A DNA stretch of 64,000 nucleotides from positions 28,812-92,811 of the forward strand of contig NZ_QPIX01000016.1 of assembly GCF_003337715.1 (NCBI RefSeq), written 5' to 3'. A program made the position numbers and the translations under genes. Each line of letters opens with the position of its first letter. Within the stretch, counting starts at the first letter, position 1. Positions 1 to 11,758 of this stretch are shown in pieces. Source of the stretch: Ciceribacter lividus. GTDB taxonomy: Bacteria; Pseudomonadota; Alphaproteobacteria; Rhizobiales; Rhizobiaceae. The notes below the pieces were generated by a model. The model worked only from the letters and a program-made list of their open reading frames with translations, was not told where the DNA came from and ran no database searches.

Positions 1-1715
<1,715 letters not shown>

Positions 1716-1730
<15 letters not shown>

Positions 1731-2675
1731 GAGCGCTTCCGCCGCCCCCACAGGACTACTCTCGCCGGGTTTCACCGTTGCCGTCCCCAGAAAGGCGTCC
1801 ATGCTTTCCCGCACGCTCGCCCTGAGAAACTCGATGACGCTCCTAACGCGCCCCACCTGCCGCAGATCGCGGTGGCAGGTGATCCAGTAGTGGCGCAGCA
1901 GTTCGACCTCGTCTTCGAGAACGACCTCCAGCTCCGGATAGTGCTTCGCGATGAAGATCGGCAGCACGCAGAGCCCCAGCCCGTTCCGCGTCGCCGTCAG
2001 CTGCGCGAAGATGCTCGAACTCTGGAAACGCGGCTTTATCCGCGGATGGATGTCGCCGAGATAGTCGAGGCCGGGCGCGAAGATCATGTCTTCGATATAG
2101 CCGATGAAGGTGTGGTCCAGCAGGTCGTCGCGGCTCCGCGGAGCACCCCGGCTCTCGAGGTACCCCCGCGTGCCGTAGATCTTCAGCCGGTAGTCGCAGA
2201 GCTTCTCGGAAAAATACGGGCCCGCCTTCGGCGGATCGAGGACGACCGCGAGATCGGCCTCCTTGCGCGAGAGCGCCATGATCTGCTGGATCGTCACGAG
2301 CTCGAGCGAGATGTTCGGCAACGCTGCTGCGAAGGTCTGAAGCGTGCCCGTGAAGAAGAAATTGGCAAAGCCTTCCGGCGCGCTGAGGCGGACCACGCCG
2401 CGCTGCGCGCTGCCGCCACCGGCCAGATCGGCCTGCAGCCGCTCCGTCTCCTGCTCCATCTTCTCGGCCGTCTCGACGAAGCGCTGTCCCATGCCGGTCA
2501 GCACGTAGCCGCGCGGGTTGCGCTCGAAGAGCTTGACCTTCAAGGCGAATTCCAGCCGGTCGATCCGCCGCGAGACGGTCGCGTGGCTGGTCCGAAGCTG
2601 CCTTGCCGCGGTCGACAACTGCCCCGTGCGGGCCACCGCCAGGAAATACTGTAGATCGTCCCAGGTAAAATGCAT
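1716..2675 (-). CDS. LysR-family transcriptional regulator
   Basis: Predicted DNA-binding regulator of 319 residues. The N-terminal winged helix-turn-helix (residues about 5-62, with the [20 protein letters not shown] segment) is followed by a periplasmic-binding-like LysR effector domain. The start at 2675 ([11 protein letters not shown]) is preferred over the longer open frame because a GGGAG ribosome-binding site lies just upstream and the HTH then begins at the usual distance from the N-terminus. It is divergent from the Liv-type ABC operon at 2852, with a 176-base shared control region, so it probably regulates that operon. The inducer is unknown. Confidence 0.9.
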
Positions 2676-2851
2676 CGTCGCTCCCGATATCTGTTCAAAA
2701 ACGAACAGAACCTGTTTGCAATTAGTCGGCGCTAAAACTTGCGTCAATCGATCTTTTCCCGGATCATGCGCCCACGATTGGCCGCGTTGAGGAGCGCGGC
2801 TGGTCAAAATTGAACAGATTCGCAGTCTGGAAGACTCTGGGAGGAGACCAT
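2676..2851. promoter_or_regulatory. Divergent control region, LysR gene / Liv-type operon
   Basis: Gap between divergent genes. It contains the inverted repeat CTGTTC-N6-GAACAG at 2691-2708, just upstream of the LysR start, and a further GAACAG half-site near 2813. Two-fold symmetry of this size next to a LysR gene suggests an operator, but the assignment is inferred. A GGGAGGAG ribosome-binding site for the ABC binding-protein gene lies at about 2840-2847. Confidence 0.5.
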
Positions 2852-4054
2852 ATGCGCAAGAATCTCATCGCGTCGCTGGCGATCGTGCTGGCGAGCAGCA
2901 CCGCTGCTCTGGCCGACGCATCGGACGGCAAAGTCAAGATCGGCATCCTGAACGACCAGTCCGGCGTCTACGCCGACTTCGGCGGCAAGTCGTCGGTCGA
3001 AGCCGCCAAGATGGCGATCGAGGATTACGGCGGCAAGGTGCTCGGCGTACCCGTCGAGATCGTCGATGCCGACCACCAGAACAAGCCGGACATCGCCTCC
3101 AACATCGCCCGCCAGTGGTACGACACCGAGCAGGTCGACGCGATCATGGAACTGACGACCTCTTCCGTCGCGCTGGCCGTCCAGGCGATCGGCAAGGAAA
3201 AGAAGAAGATCGACATCGTCACCGGCGCTGCCACCACCGAACTCACCGGCAAACAGTGCAGCCCCTACGGTTTCCACTGGGCCTATGATACCCATGCGCT
3301 CGCAGTCGGCACCGGCGGCGCGCTCGTGAAACAGGGCGGCGACAGCTGGTTCTTCCTGACCGCCGACTATGCCTTCGGCTACTCCCTCGAACAGCAGACC
3401 AGCGACTTCGTGAAGGCGAACGGCGGTAGCGTCGTCGGCGCGGTGCGCCATCCGCTCGCGACCACCGACTTCTCGTCCTTCCTGCTGCAGGCACAGTCCT
3501 CGGGCGCCAAGGTGGTCGGCCTCGCCAACGCCGGCGCCGACACGCAGAACGCGATCAAGCAGGCGGCCGAGTTCGGCATCACCCAGGGCGGCCAGCGTCT
3601 CGCAGCTCTCCTCTTCACGCTCGCCGAAGTCCATGGCCTCGGGCTCGAGGCGGCCCAGGGCCTGACGCTCACGGAAGGCTTCTACTGGAACCGCGACGAA
3701 GACAGCCAGAAGTTCGGCAAGCGCTTTTTCGAGCGCACCGGCAAGATGCCGAACATGGTCCATGCCGGCACCTATTCCGCCGTCCTGCAGTACCTGAAGG
3801 CGATCGACAAGGCCGGAACGGACGAGACGGAAGCCGTCTCCAAGGCCCTGCACGAAATGCCGGTAGATGACGTCTTCGGCCGCGGCGGCACGGTCGGCCC
3901 CAATGGCCGCATGTTCCACGACATGTACCTGCTCGAGGTGAAGAAGCCCGGCGACAGCAAGGAGCCCTGGGACTACTTCAACGTTCTCGCGACCATTCCC
4001 GGCAAGGAAGCCTATATCGATCCGACCAAGAGCGGTTGCGAGCTCGTGAAGTAA
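2852..4054 (+). CDS. Liv-type ABC transporter, periplasmic substrate-binding protein
   Basis: 400-residue periplasmic-binding protein of the branched-chain amino acid/amide class (HAAT family, type I fold). A signal peptide runs from MRKNLIASLAIVL to a likely cleavage after ALA at residue 22, followed by the family opening KVKIGILNDQSGVYADFGG. The start at 2852 is set by GGGAGGAG five bases upstream; the open frame reaches 14 codons further but would spoil the signal peptide. It is the first gene of the operon with two ATPases and two permeases. The substrate may not be an amino acid, since many proteins of this class in rhizobia bind amides, urea or aromatic acids and the ligand cannot be read from sequence. 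Confidence 0.9.
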   Translation: MRKNLIASLAIVLASSTAALADASDGKVKIGILNDQSGVYADFGGKSSVEAAKMAIEDYGGKVLGVPVEIVDADHQNKPDIASNIARQWYDTEQVDAIMELTTSSVALAVQAIGKEKKKIDIVTGAATTELTGKQCSPYGFHWAYDTHALAVGTGGALVKQGGDSWFFLTADYAFGYSLEQQTSDFVKANGGSVVGAVRHPLATTDFSSFLLQAQSSGAKVVGLANAGADTQNAIKQAAEFGITQGGQRLAALLFTLAEVHGLGLEAAQGLTLTEGFYWNRDEDSQKFGKRFFERTGKMPNMVHAGTYSAVLQYLKAIDKAGTDETEAVSKALHEMPVDDVFGRGGTVGPNGRMFHDMYLLEVKKPGDSKEPWDYFNVLATIPGKEAYIDPTKSGCELVK

Positions 4055-4067
4055 GCCTCGGCCGTAA

Positions 4068-4853
4068 ATGATGAGCCTTCCTTCCGAAAGAACTTCTACG
4101 GAGCCGCGCGTGGTCTTGTCCGCGCGCGGCCTCCGCCGCGATTTCGGCGGCTTCACCGCCGTCCGGGACGTCGATCTCGATGTCCATCATGCACGCGTGC
4201 ACGCCCTGATCGGGCCGAACGGTGCGGGCAAGACCACCGTCTTCAACCTGCTCACGAAATTCCTGCAGCCGACGGCGGGCACGATCACGCTGCTCGGCGA
4301 GGAAATCACCAGCACACCGGCCGACAAGGTCGCGCGGATGGGGCTCGTGCGTTCCTTCCAGATTTCCGCGGTGTTCCCGCACCTGAGCGTGCTCGACAAT
4401 GTGCGCGTGGCGCTCCAACGCCCCAACGGCCTCGCCCACCAGTTCTGGCGTCCGCTTTCGGCGCTCGACGCACTGACGCCACGCGCCGAGAACCTGCTCG
4501 AAAGCGTCGGCCTCGTCCGGGAGCGCAACACGATCGCCGCCGATCTTTCCTATGGCCGCAAGCGCGCGCTGGAGATCGCAACGACGCTCGCCCTCGATCC
4601 CAAGGTCTTGCTCCTCGACGAGCCGCTCGCCGGCATGGGCCAGGAGGATGTGCGTGTGATCGCCAGCCTCATCCGCGAGGTCGCAAAGACCCGCGCCGTG
4701 CTGATGGTCGAGCACAATCTCTCGGTCGTCGCCGACATCTGCCACCACGTCACCGTCCTGCAACGCGGCGAGATCCTCGCCGAGGGCGACTATGAGACGG
4801 TCAGCAGCGACCCGCGCGTGCGCGTCGCCTACATGGGCACGGAGGAGGCGTAA
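4068..4853 (+). CDS. Liv-type ABC transporter ATP-binding protein (LivG-like)
   Basis: Cytoplasmic ATPase of 261 residues. Walker A GPNGAGKT is at residues 49-56, with a degenerate signature LSYGRKRALE and Walker B LLLDEPLAGM. The LivG class is indicated by the signature form, the EHNLSVV switch region and the C-terminal VAYMGTEEA, typical of LivG partners. It starts 13 bases after the binding-protein gene. Two tandem ATG codons at 4068 and 4071 are both possible starts, and neither has a clear ribosome-binding site, so translational coupling is likely. Confidence 0.92.
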   Translation: MMSLPSERTSTEPRVVLSARGLRRDFGGFTAVRDVDLDVHHARVHALIGPNGAGKTTVFNLLTKFLQPTAGTITLLGEEITSTPADKVARMGLVRSFQISAVFPHLSVLDNVRVALQRPNGLAHQFWRPLSALDALTPRAENLLESVGLVRERNTIAADLSYGRKRALEIATTLALDPKVLLLDEPLAGMGQEDVRVIASLIREVAKTRAVLMVEHNLSVVADICHHVTVLQRGEILAEGDYETVSSDPRVRVAYMGTEEA

Positions 4854-4855
4854 AG

Positions 4856-5557
<702 letters not shown>

Positions 5558-5560
5558 ACC

Positions 5561-6448
5561 ATGGCGACAATCTTCGGCATTCCGCTCCAGGCACTCCTCG
5601 GACAGCTCCTGATCGGCCTCATCAACGGCTCCTTCTATGCCCTGCTGAGCCTCGGCCTCGCGATCATCTTCGGCCTCCTGCGGATGATTAACTTCGCCCA
5701 CGGCGCGCAGTACATGCTCGGCGCCTTCGTCGCCTATCTGCTGCTGACTTTCGGGGGCATCGGCTACTGGCCGGCGCTGATCCTCGCGCCGCTGATCGTC
5801 GGCCTCTTCGGCGCGGCGATCGAACGGCTCTTCCTCCGGCGTCTCTACGAGCTCGACCCGCTCTACGGGCTCCTCTTCACCTTCGGCCTAGCACTGACGA
5901 TCGAAGGCACGTTCCGCTACATCTACGGCGCGTCGGGACAACCCTATGCGACGCCGGCGGCACTTGCGGGTGGCACCAATCTCGGCTTCATGTTCCTGCC
6001 CATCTATCGCGGATGGGTGGTCGTGGTGTCGCTCGTGGTCTGCCTCGCCACTTGGCTTTTGATCGAGAGGACAAAGCTCGGCGCCTACCTGCGCGCTGCG
6101 ACGGAAAACTCGACGCTCGTGCAGGTCTTCGGCGTCAACGTGCCGGTACTCCTGACCCTCACCTATGGTCTCGGCGTGGCGCTCGCGGCCTTCGCCGGCG
6201 TGCTCGCCGCCCCGGTCTACCAGGTGTCGCCGCTCATGGGGTCCAATATCATCATCGTCGTCTTCGCGGTGGTGGTCGTCGGCGGCATGGGTTCGATCAT
6301 GGGGGCGATCGTCACCGGCTACATGCTGGGGATCGCCGAAGGGCTGACCAAGGTCTTCTATCCGGAGGCATCCAACATCGTGATCTTCGTCATCATGGCG
6401 ATCATTCTTCTCATCAGGCCGGCAGGCCTCTTCGGCCGGGATGCATGA
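5561..6448 (+). CDS. Liv-type ABC transporter permease (LivH-like)
   Basis: Inner-membrane permease of 295 residues with about eight hydrophobic segments. The segment LINGSFYALLSLGLAIIFGL, followed by RMINFAHGAQYMLGAF near residues 38-53, is the LivH family signature. It begins three bases after the LivF-like gene and overlaps the next permease by eight bases. It forms half of the transmembrane pore. Confidence 0.93.
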   Translation: MATIFGIPLQALLGQLLIGLINGSFYALLSLGLAIIFGLLRMINFAHGAQYMLGAFVAYLLLTFGGIGYWPALILAPLIVGLFGAAIERLFLRRLYELDPLYGLLFTFGLALTIEGTFRYIYGASGQPYATPAALAGGTNLGFMFLPIYRGWVVVVSLVVCLATWLLIERTKLGAYLRAATENSTLVQVFGVNVPVLLTLTYGLGVALAAFAGVLAAPVYQVSPLMGSNIIIVVFAVVVVGGMGSIMGAIVTGYMLGIAEGLTKVFYPEASNIVIFVIMAIILLIRPAGLFGRDA

Positions 6449-7436
6449 CATGGCACAGGTAACGACCACTTCCGACATCGGCGGCGGACGCCCCGCCCTC
6501 GTGCAGGTGATCCTGCTTGCGGGCGGCATCGGCCTTCTCGCCGCCGCCCCCTTCTTCCTCTACCCGATCTTCGTGATGAAGCTCCTGTGCTTCGCCTTGT
6601 TTGCGGGCTCTTTCAACCTGCTGCTCGGCTATACCGGGCTTCTTTCCTTCGGGCACGCGACGTTCTTCGGAGGAGCCGCCTATTTCACGGCTCATGCGGT
6701 CAAGGAATGGGGCTTCCCGCCGGAACTCGGGCTCCTCGTCGGGGTTGCAGGCGCGGCCGTTCTTGGCCTCGTCATGGGCATCTTCGCGATCCGCCGGCAG
6801 GGCATTTACTTCGCGATGATCACGCTGGCGCTCGCGCAGATGTTCTACTTCTTCTGCCTCCAGGCGGAATTCACCCACGGCGAGGACGGTATCCAGTCCG
6901 TGCCGCGCGGAAAGCTCCTCGGCTTCATCGATCTCGGTACACCGCTCAACATGTACTTCTTCGTGCTCGGGGTTTTCCTCATCGGCATGCTGGTGATCTG
7001 GCGCTTCATCAATTCACCGTTCGGCATGATCCTGAAGTCGATCCGCGAAAACGAGGTTCGTGCAACCTCGCTCGGCTATTCGGTGGCGCGCTACAAGCTC
7101 GGCGCCTTCGTGATGTCGGCGGCGCTTGCGGGGCTCGCCGGCGGGCTGAAAGCACTGGTCTTCCAGTTCGCGACGCTCACCGACGTCACCTGGCAGATGT
7201 CCGGCGAGGTGATCCTGATGACGCTGCTCGGCGGGATCGGCACGCTCGTCGGGCCGGTGATCGGCGCCGGCCTCGTGGTGGCGCTCGGGAATTATCTCGC
7301 GACCTCGGAATTCCCCGTCACCATCATCACCGGCATCGTCTTCATGGTGTGCGTGCTGCTGTTCCGGCGCGGGATCGTCGGCGAGTTCTATGCGTCCCGC
7401 CTCGGACGCATGCTCGGCTTCGAACATCGACATTAG
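6441..7436 (+). CDS. Liv-type ABC transporter permease (LivM-like)
   Basis: Second inner-membrane permease, 331 residues. The LivM signature is present in GYTGLLSFGHATFFGGAAYF (about residues 70-89) and in the later GGIGTLVGPVIGAG loop that contacts the ATPase. It overlaps the LivH-like gene by eight bases; an alternative start at 6450 (MAQVTT) is equally plausible. It is the last gene of the transporter proper, followed by a RIME-like palindrome and then two enzyme genes on the same strand. Confidence 0.92.
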   Translation: MHDMAQVTTTSDIGGGRPALVQVILLAGGIGLLAAAPFFLYPIFVMKLLCFALFAGSFNLLLGYTGLLSFGHATFFGGAAYFTAHAVKEWGFPPELGLLVGVAGAAVLGLVMGIFAIRRQGIYFAMITLALAQMFYFFCLQAEFTHGEDGIQSVPRGKLLGFIDLGTPLNMYFFVLGVFLIGMLVIWRFINSPFGMILKSIRENEVRATSLGYSVARYKLGAFVMSAALAGLAGGLKALVFQFATLTDVTWQMSGEVILMTLLGGIGTLVGPVIGAGLVVALGNYLATSEFPVTIITGIVFMVCVLLFRRGIVGEFYASRLGRMLGFEHRH

Positions 7437-7444
7437 CCACAAGT

Positions 7445-7565
7445 TTCCTTCTCCCCGCCTGCGGGGAGAAGGTGGCCGGCAGGCCGGATGAGGGGCAGAG
7501 CATCATGGCATGGCAGGGCGTCTGCCCTCACCTCACCCTATCCCCGCACGCCGGGAGAAGGGACT
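7445..7565. repeat. RIME-like rhizobial intergenic palindromic element
   Basis: Between the LivM-like gene and the GMC oxidoreductase. It starts with a near-perfect palindrome at 7447-7472 (CCTTCTCCCCGC, its complement after a short centre), continues with GGCCGGATGAGGGGC, and ends with the degraded return half CCTCACCCTATCCCCGC...GGGAGAAGG. The same sequence family recurs at 12911-13027 in this window. Such mosaic palindromes are abundant between genes in Rhizobiaceae. As RNA it would form a strong hairpin and could affect transcript processing between transporter and enzyme genes. Confidence 0.85.
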
Positions 7566-7576
7566 AGCGGAGCGAC

Positions 7577-9172
7577 ATGGAAAACTACGACTACATCATC
7601 GTCGGCGCCGGAAGCGCGGGCTGCGTTCTGGCCAACCGCCTCGCCGCAGACCGCTCAACGCGCGTGCTGCTGCTGGAAGCGGGCGGCAGGGACAATTACC
7701 ACTGGATCCACATCCCGGTCGGCTATCTCTACTGCATCAACAATCCGCGGACGGACTGGTGCTTCACCACCGCGAAGGAAGAGGGGCTGAACGGCCGTGC
7801 CCTCCTCTATCCGCGCGGCAAGGTGCTCGGCGGCTGCTCGTCGATCAACGGCATGATCTACATGCGCGGACAGGCGCGCGACTACGACCTCTGGCGGCAG
7901 ATGGGTTGCACCGGCTGGGGCTGGGAGGATGTACTGCCGATCTTCCGCAAGTCCGAGGATTTCTACAAGGGCGCCGACGACAAGCACGGCGCCGGCGGCG
8001 AATGGCGGGTCGAAAAGGCGCGCGTCCGCTGGGCGATCCTCGAAGCCTTCCAGAAGGCCGCACTCGAAGCCGGCATTCCGACGACTGACGACTTCAACCG
8101 CGGCGACAACGAGGGCTCCGGCTATTTCGACGTCAACCAGCGGGCCGGCATCCGCTGGAACACCGCCAAGGCCTTCCTGCGGCCGGCCGTCAAGCGCGGC
8201 AACCTCACCGTGCTGACGAGGGCGCAGGCGAAACGGCTCATTATCGAGGACGGCGCGGTCGCCGGCGTCGAGGTCTGGCACGACGGCATGACGAAGACCT
8301 TCCGCGCCCGTCGCGAGACGGTGCTCGCCGCCGGCGCCATCGGCAGCCCGCACATCCTCGAACTCTCCGGCGTCGGGCGCGGCGACGTGCTGCAGAAGGC
8401 CGGCGTCGAGGTGGTGACGCAGGTGAAGGGCGTCGGCGAGAACCTGCAGGACCATCTGCAGCTCCGGCTCGTCTATAAGGTCAGCGGCCTGCCGACGCTC
8501 AACGAAAAGGCGTCGAGCCTCTTCGGCAAGGCGGCGATCGGGCTCGAATACCTCTTGCGACGTTCCGGCCCGATGGCGATGGCGCCGAGCCAGCTCGGCA
8601 TCTTCACCAGGTCGAGCCCGGACAAGGACACCGCCGATCTCGAATACCACGTCCAGCCCGTTTCGCTCGACAAGTTCGGCGATCCGGTCCATCCCTTCCC
8701 GGCGATTACGGCGAGCGTCTGCAATCTGAGGCCCGAGAGCCGCGGCTCCATCCATTTGCAGAGCCCGGACTTCGCCGTCCAGCCGGTGATCAGTCCGCAC
8801 TACCTCTCGACAGCAAGTGACCGGGAGACGGCGATCCGGTCGATCCGCCTGACCCGCCGGATCGCGGCCCAGCCCTCCTTCGCGCGCTATAAGCCCGAGG
8901 AATACAAGCCCGGCCCCACCTTCGAGACGGACGAGGACTTGATCCGTGCGGCCGGCGACATCGGCACGACGATCTTCCATCCGGTCGGCACCTGTCGCAT
9001 GGGCGCCGACACCGAGAGCGTCGTCGATCCGCGGCTCCGGATGCGGGCGCTGAAACGGCTCAGGATCGCCGACGCCTCGATCATGCCGACCATCACTTCC
9101 GGCAACACCAACTCGCCGACGATCATGATCGCCGAGAAGGCCGCCGAAATGATCCTTGCCGACAACCGATAG
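7577..9172 (+). CDS. GMC-family FAD-dependent oxidoreductase (choline/alcohol dehydrogenase-like)
   Basis: 531-residue flavoprotein that would oxidise an alcohol to an aldehyde. The ADP-binding fold is at the very N-terminus (G10-x-G12-x-x-G15 in DYIIVGAGSAG). The GMC signature GKVLGGCSSINGMIYMRG occupies residues 81-98, and the C-terminal catalytic region HPVGTCRMG with the later SGNTNSPT carries the conserved His and Asn. Length and motifs match the choline dehydrogenase/L-sorbose dehydrogenase branch. The lack of a signal peptide suggests a cytoplasmic or membrane-associated enzyme. It follows the Liv-type transporter and is followed 13 bases later by a hydroxyacid dehydrogenase, so it may act on the imported compound; the actual substrate is not known. 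Confidence 0.9.
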   Translation: MENYDYIIVGAGSAGCVLANRLAADRSTRVLLLEAGGRDNYHWIHIPVGYLYCINNPRTDWCFTTAKEEGLNGRALLYPRGKVLGGCSSINGMIYMRGQARDYDLWRQMGCTGWGWEDVLPIFRKSEDFYKGADDKHGAGGEWRVEKARVRWAILEAFQKAALEAGIPTTDDFNRGDNEGSGYFDVNQRAGIRWNTAKAFLRPAVKRGNLTVLTRAQAKRLIIEDGAVAGVEVWHDGMTKTFRARRETVLAAGAIGSPHILELSGVGRGDVLQKAGVEVVTQVKGVGENLQDHLQLRLVYKVSGLPTLNEKASSLFGKAAIGLEYLLRRSGPMAMAPSQLGIFTRSSPDKDTADLEYHVQPVSLDKFGDPVHPFPAITASVCNLRPESRGSIHLQSPDFAVQPVISPHYLSTASDRETAIRSIRLTRRIAAQPSFARYKPEEYKPGPTFETDEDLIRAAGDIGTTIFHPVGTCRMGADTESVVDPRLRMRALKRLRIADASIMPTITSGNTNSPTIMIAEKAAEMILADNR

Positions 9173-9185
9173 AAGGAGACACCCC

Positions 9186-10076
9186 GTGGCAGCACCCATC
9201 GCATTCATCGGACTGGGCAACATGGGCGGCCCGATGGCCGCCAACCTCGTCAAGGCCGGGCACGAGGTCCGGGGCTTCGACCTTTCCGCGGAGATCCTGA
9301 AGGCCGCGGCGGGAAACGGCATCATCCCCGCCACCTCGCTGGCGGAGGCTGCGGAAGGTGCGGACGTCGTCGTTACCATGCTGCCGAAGGGCGAGCACGT
9401 GCTCGCCGTCTGGCGGGAGCTCGTCAAGGCGGTTCCGGCCTCGACGCTCCTGATCGACTGCTCGACCATCGACGTCGGCAGCGCCCGCCAGGCCCATGAG
9501 CTTGCCGCCGGAAAGGGCTGCGCCTCGCTCGACGCGCCCGTCTCGGGCGGCACGGGTGGTGCTGCCGCCGGTACACTGACCTTCATGGCCGGCGGCTCGG
9601 GAGACGCGTTCGAGCGCGCAAAGCCCTATCTCGAAGCCATGGGACGCAAGATCGTCCATTGCGGCGGCGACGGCGCCGGGCAGGCAGCGAAAATCTGCAA
9701 CAACATGATCCTCGGCATTTCCATGATCGGCGTCTGCGAAGCCTTCGTGCTCGGCGAGGCGCTGGGGCTCTCGCACCAGGCGCTGTTCGATGTCGCCTCG
9801 ACGTCCTCCGGCCAGTGCTGGTCGCTGAACACCTATTGTCCGGTCCCCGGCCCCGTCCCGACCTCGCCCGCCAACAACGACTACAGGCCGGGCTTTGCCG
9901 CGGCGCTGATGCTGAAAGACCTGAAGCTCGCCCAGGACGCCGCACTTTCGACCGGTGCGGCAACCCCGCTCGGGGCGGAAGCCGCGCAGATCTACGGCCT
10001 CTTCGAAAAGCAGGGACAGGGCGGGCGCGACTTTTCCGCCATCATCGAAATGCTGCGCGGCGGCCTTCAGGCCTGA
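9186..10076 (+). CDS. 3-hydroxyisobutyrate dehydrogenase-like beta-hydroxyacid dehydrogenase
   Basis: NAD(P)-dependent beta-hydroxyacid dehydrogenase of 296 residues. The N-terminal Rossmann motif is IGLGNMGGPMA (G9-x-G11-x-x-G14), with the substrate motif DAPVSGGTGGA and catalytic Lys169 in GAGQAAKICNN. The GTG at 9186 is chosen because AAGGAG lies eight bases upstream; the open frame from 9156 overlaps the preceding gene and lacks a ribosome-binding site. The family includes MmsB (valine catabolism), tartronate semialdehyde reductase and similar enzymes. The sequence looks closest to the MmsB group, which fits the mutase gene at the left edge, but that link is inference. Confidence 0.88.
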   Translation: MAAPIAFIGLGNMGGPMAANLVKAGHEVRGFDLSAEILKAAAGNGIIPATSLAEAAEGADVVVTMLPKGEHVLAVWRELVKAVPASTLLIDCSTIDVGSARQAHELAAGKGCASLDAPVSGGTGGAAAGTLTFMAGGSGDAFERAKPYLEAMGRKIVHCGGDGAGQAAKICNNMILGISMIGVCEAFVLGEALGLSHQALFDVASTSSGQCWSLNTYCPVPGPVPTSPANNDYRPGFAAALMLKDLKLAQDAALSTGAATPLGAEAAQIYGLFEKQGQGGRDFSAIIEMLRGGLQA

Positions 10077-10106
10077 GACCGAGGGCGCAACACGGGCCGT
10101 CGACGC

Positions 10107-10907
10107 TCAGCGTTCGTCGGCGGCCATGGCACCGAGCAACTTCGGCAGGTCGCCGAAACGTGCCACCAGCCCGAAGATCAGCGCCGCCGCGGCGACGAAG
10201 AGCACGGTGACGGAGGCCATCACCGGCGTATAACCGTAGCGCAGCGCGTTGAAGATCTTGATCGGCAGCGTCTCCATGGTGAAGCCGACCGTCATGTAGG
10301 CGACGATGTACTCGTTGAGCGACAGCACGAAGGCGAAGGCGTAGCCGGAGACCAGATACGGCCGGATGAGCGGCAGGACGACGGTCCGGAAAACCGTCCC
10401 GTCGTCGGCACCCATGGTCGCCGCCGCCTCGACCAGCGACCGGTCGATCGCCGAAAATCCGAGAGAAAGCGTCACCAGCGGCAGGGTCACGAAGAAGATC
10501 GCGTGCCCGATGACCGCCGTCCACGGCTGGCCGTAGAAGCCCGTCCCCGCCCAGAAGGTCAGGAGCCCGAGCGCGGTGATCACCGGCGGCAGCGTGAAGG
10601 GGGCAATCCCGAGAACCCGGAAGATATTCGCCCACGGCGCGATCCGTCGCCACAGGAACCAGGAGAGCGGCAGGGCGATGGCGACCGCGAGCGCCGCCGA
10701 GGCGAGCGCCAGCAGAACCGAGGAAAACAGGGCCGCACGCCAGCCCGGATCAGTGAAGATCGCACCATACCAGGAAAGCGAAAATCCCTGCGGCGGGAAG
10801 GTCAGGCTCTGCTTCTCGTTCACCGACACCCCGGCGACCACCGCGATCGGCATCGCGAGGAAGATCGCGACGAGGACGAAATAGAGACGTGTCAGATTGC
10901 GGCTCAT
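10107..10907 (-). CDS. ABC transporter permease, spermidine/putrescine type (PotC-like)
   Basis: Inner-membrane permease of 266 residues with about six transmembrane helices. The EAA loop (VEAATMGADDGTVFRTVVLPLIRP) that docks on the ATPase is clear. The start at 10907 (MSRNLTRLYFV) overlaps the upstream permease stop by four bases, the usual coupled arrangement; a much longer open frame in this phase runs antiparallel to nothing real and simply reads the previous permease out of frame. It is the last gene of a minus-strand operon with the hydrolase, binding protein, ATPase and first permease. Confidence 0.92.
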   Translation of the reverse strand: MSRNLTRLYFVLVAIFLAMPIAVVAGVSVNEKQSLTFPPQGFSLSWYGAIFTDPGWRAALFSSVLLALASAALAVAIALPLSWFLWRRIAPWANIFRVLGIAPFTLPPVITALGLLTFWAGTGFYGQPWTAVIGHAIFFVTLPLVTLSLGFSAIDRSLVEAAATMGADDGTVFRTVVLPLIRPYLVSGYAFAFVLSLNEYIVAYMTVGFTMETLPIKIFNALRYGYTPVMASVTVLFVAAAALIFGLVARFGDLPKLLGAMAADER

Positions 10908-11758
10908 GCGGCCTCTCCCTTGCGTCCGACGATTAGCGTCAGCGCCACCATGCCAAGCGTCACCAGCACCAGGAAGACGGCCATGGCGGCAGCGAACGGC
11001 ATGTTCGACTGGTAGATCGCCTGGTCGGTGATGAGCACGGAAAGCGTCCAGTGCTGCGGGCGGCCGAGGATCTGCGGCAGCAGATAGCAGCCGAGCGCGA
11101 AGATGAAGACCATGATCAGCGTGGCGATGATGGTGTTGCGAAGCGCCGGCACGACAACGGTCAGGAAGGCCCTCACCGGCGAGGCGCCGAGCGTGCGCGC
11201 CGCTTCCGTCAGCGTCGGGTCGAGACGCACCAGGGCCGGGTAGAGAACGAGCACAGTATAGGGCAGCGCCTGGTAGACCATGCCCGTCAGCACCGCCCCG
11301 AAATTCGGCATCAACGCCATCGGCTTTGCCATGATCCCGAGCATGACGAGAAGGTTCGATATCCCCGCGGTCCGTGAGAGCAACGTCGACCAGGTGAAGC
11401 CGATGATGACCTCGGAGAGCGACAGGATCGACAAGAGCGCCACCAGCCAGACCACCTGCACCTTCCGCGACATGCGCGAGAGCAGGTAGGTGAAGGGCAG
11501 CCCGAGCACGACGCAGACCACGGCAACCGTGATCGCGAGCAGCAGCGAGAAGCCGAGCACGCCGCCAAAGAAGGCGGAGAGGAACCGCGCATAGTTGTCG
11601 AAGACGAAGGCTGGCTCGTAGAAGCCGCCCTGCTGGCGCTGGAAGAAGCTGACCGCGATCATCGTCCCGAACGGGATGACGAAGAAGAGGATCAGCATCC
11701 CCGCCGGAAAGACGAGCGGCGCGTAATCGAGCGCCTTCTGGGGCGGTTCGCGTCTCAT
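10904..11758 (-). CDS. ABC transporter permease, spermidine/putrescine type (PotB-like)
   Basis: Inner-membrane permease of 284 residues. The first membrane helix is at residues 13-38, and the EAA loop TEAARTLGASPVRAFLTVVVP lies in the second half. It overlaps the ATPase stop by four bases and the next permease start by four bases, so all three are translated together. It belongs to the polyamine/opine/Fe3+ class of permeases and would pair with the PotC-like protein. Confidence 0.92.
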   Translation of the reverse strand: MRREPPQKALDYAPLVFPAGMLILFFVIPFGTMIAVSFFQRQQGGFYEPAFVFDNYARFLSAFFGGVLGFSLLLAITVAVVCVVLGLPFTYLLSRMSRKVQVVWLVALLSILSLSEVIIGFTWSTLLSRTAGISNLLVMLGIMAKPMALMPNFGAVLTGMVYQALPYTVLVLYPALVRLDPTLTEAARTLGASPVRAFLTVVVPALRNTIIATLIMVFIFALGCYLLPQILGRPQHWTLSVLITDQAIYQSNMPFAAAMAVFLVLVTLGMVALTLIVGRKGEAA

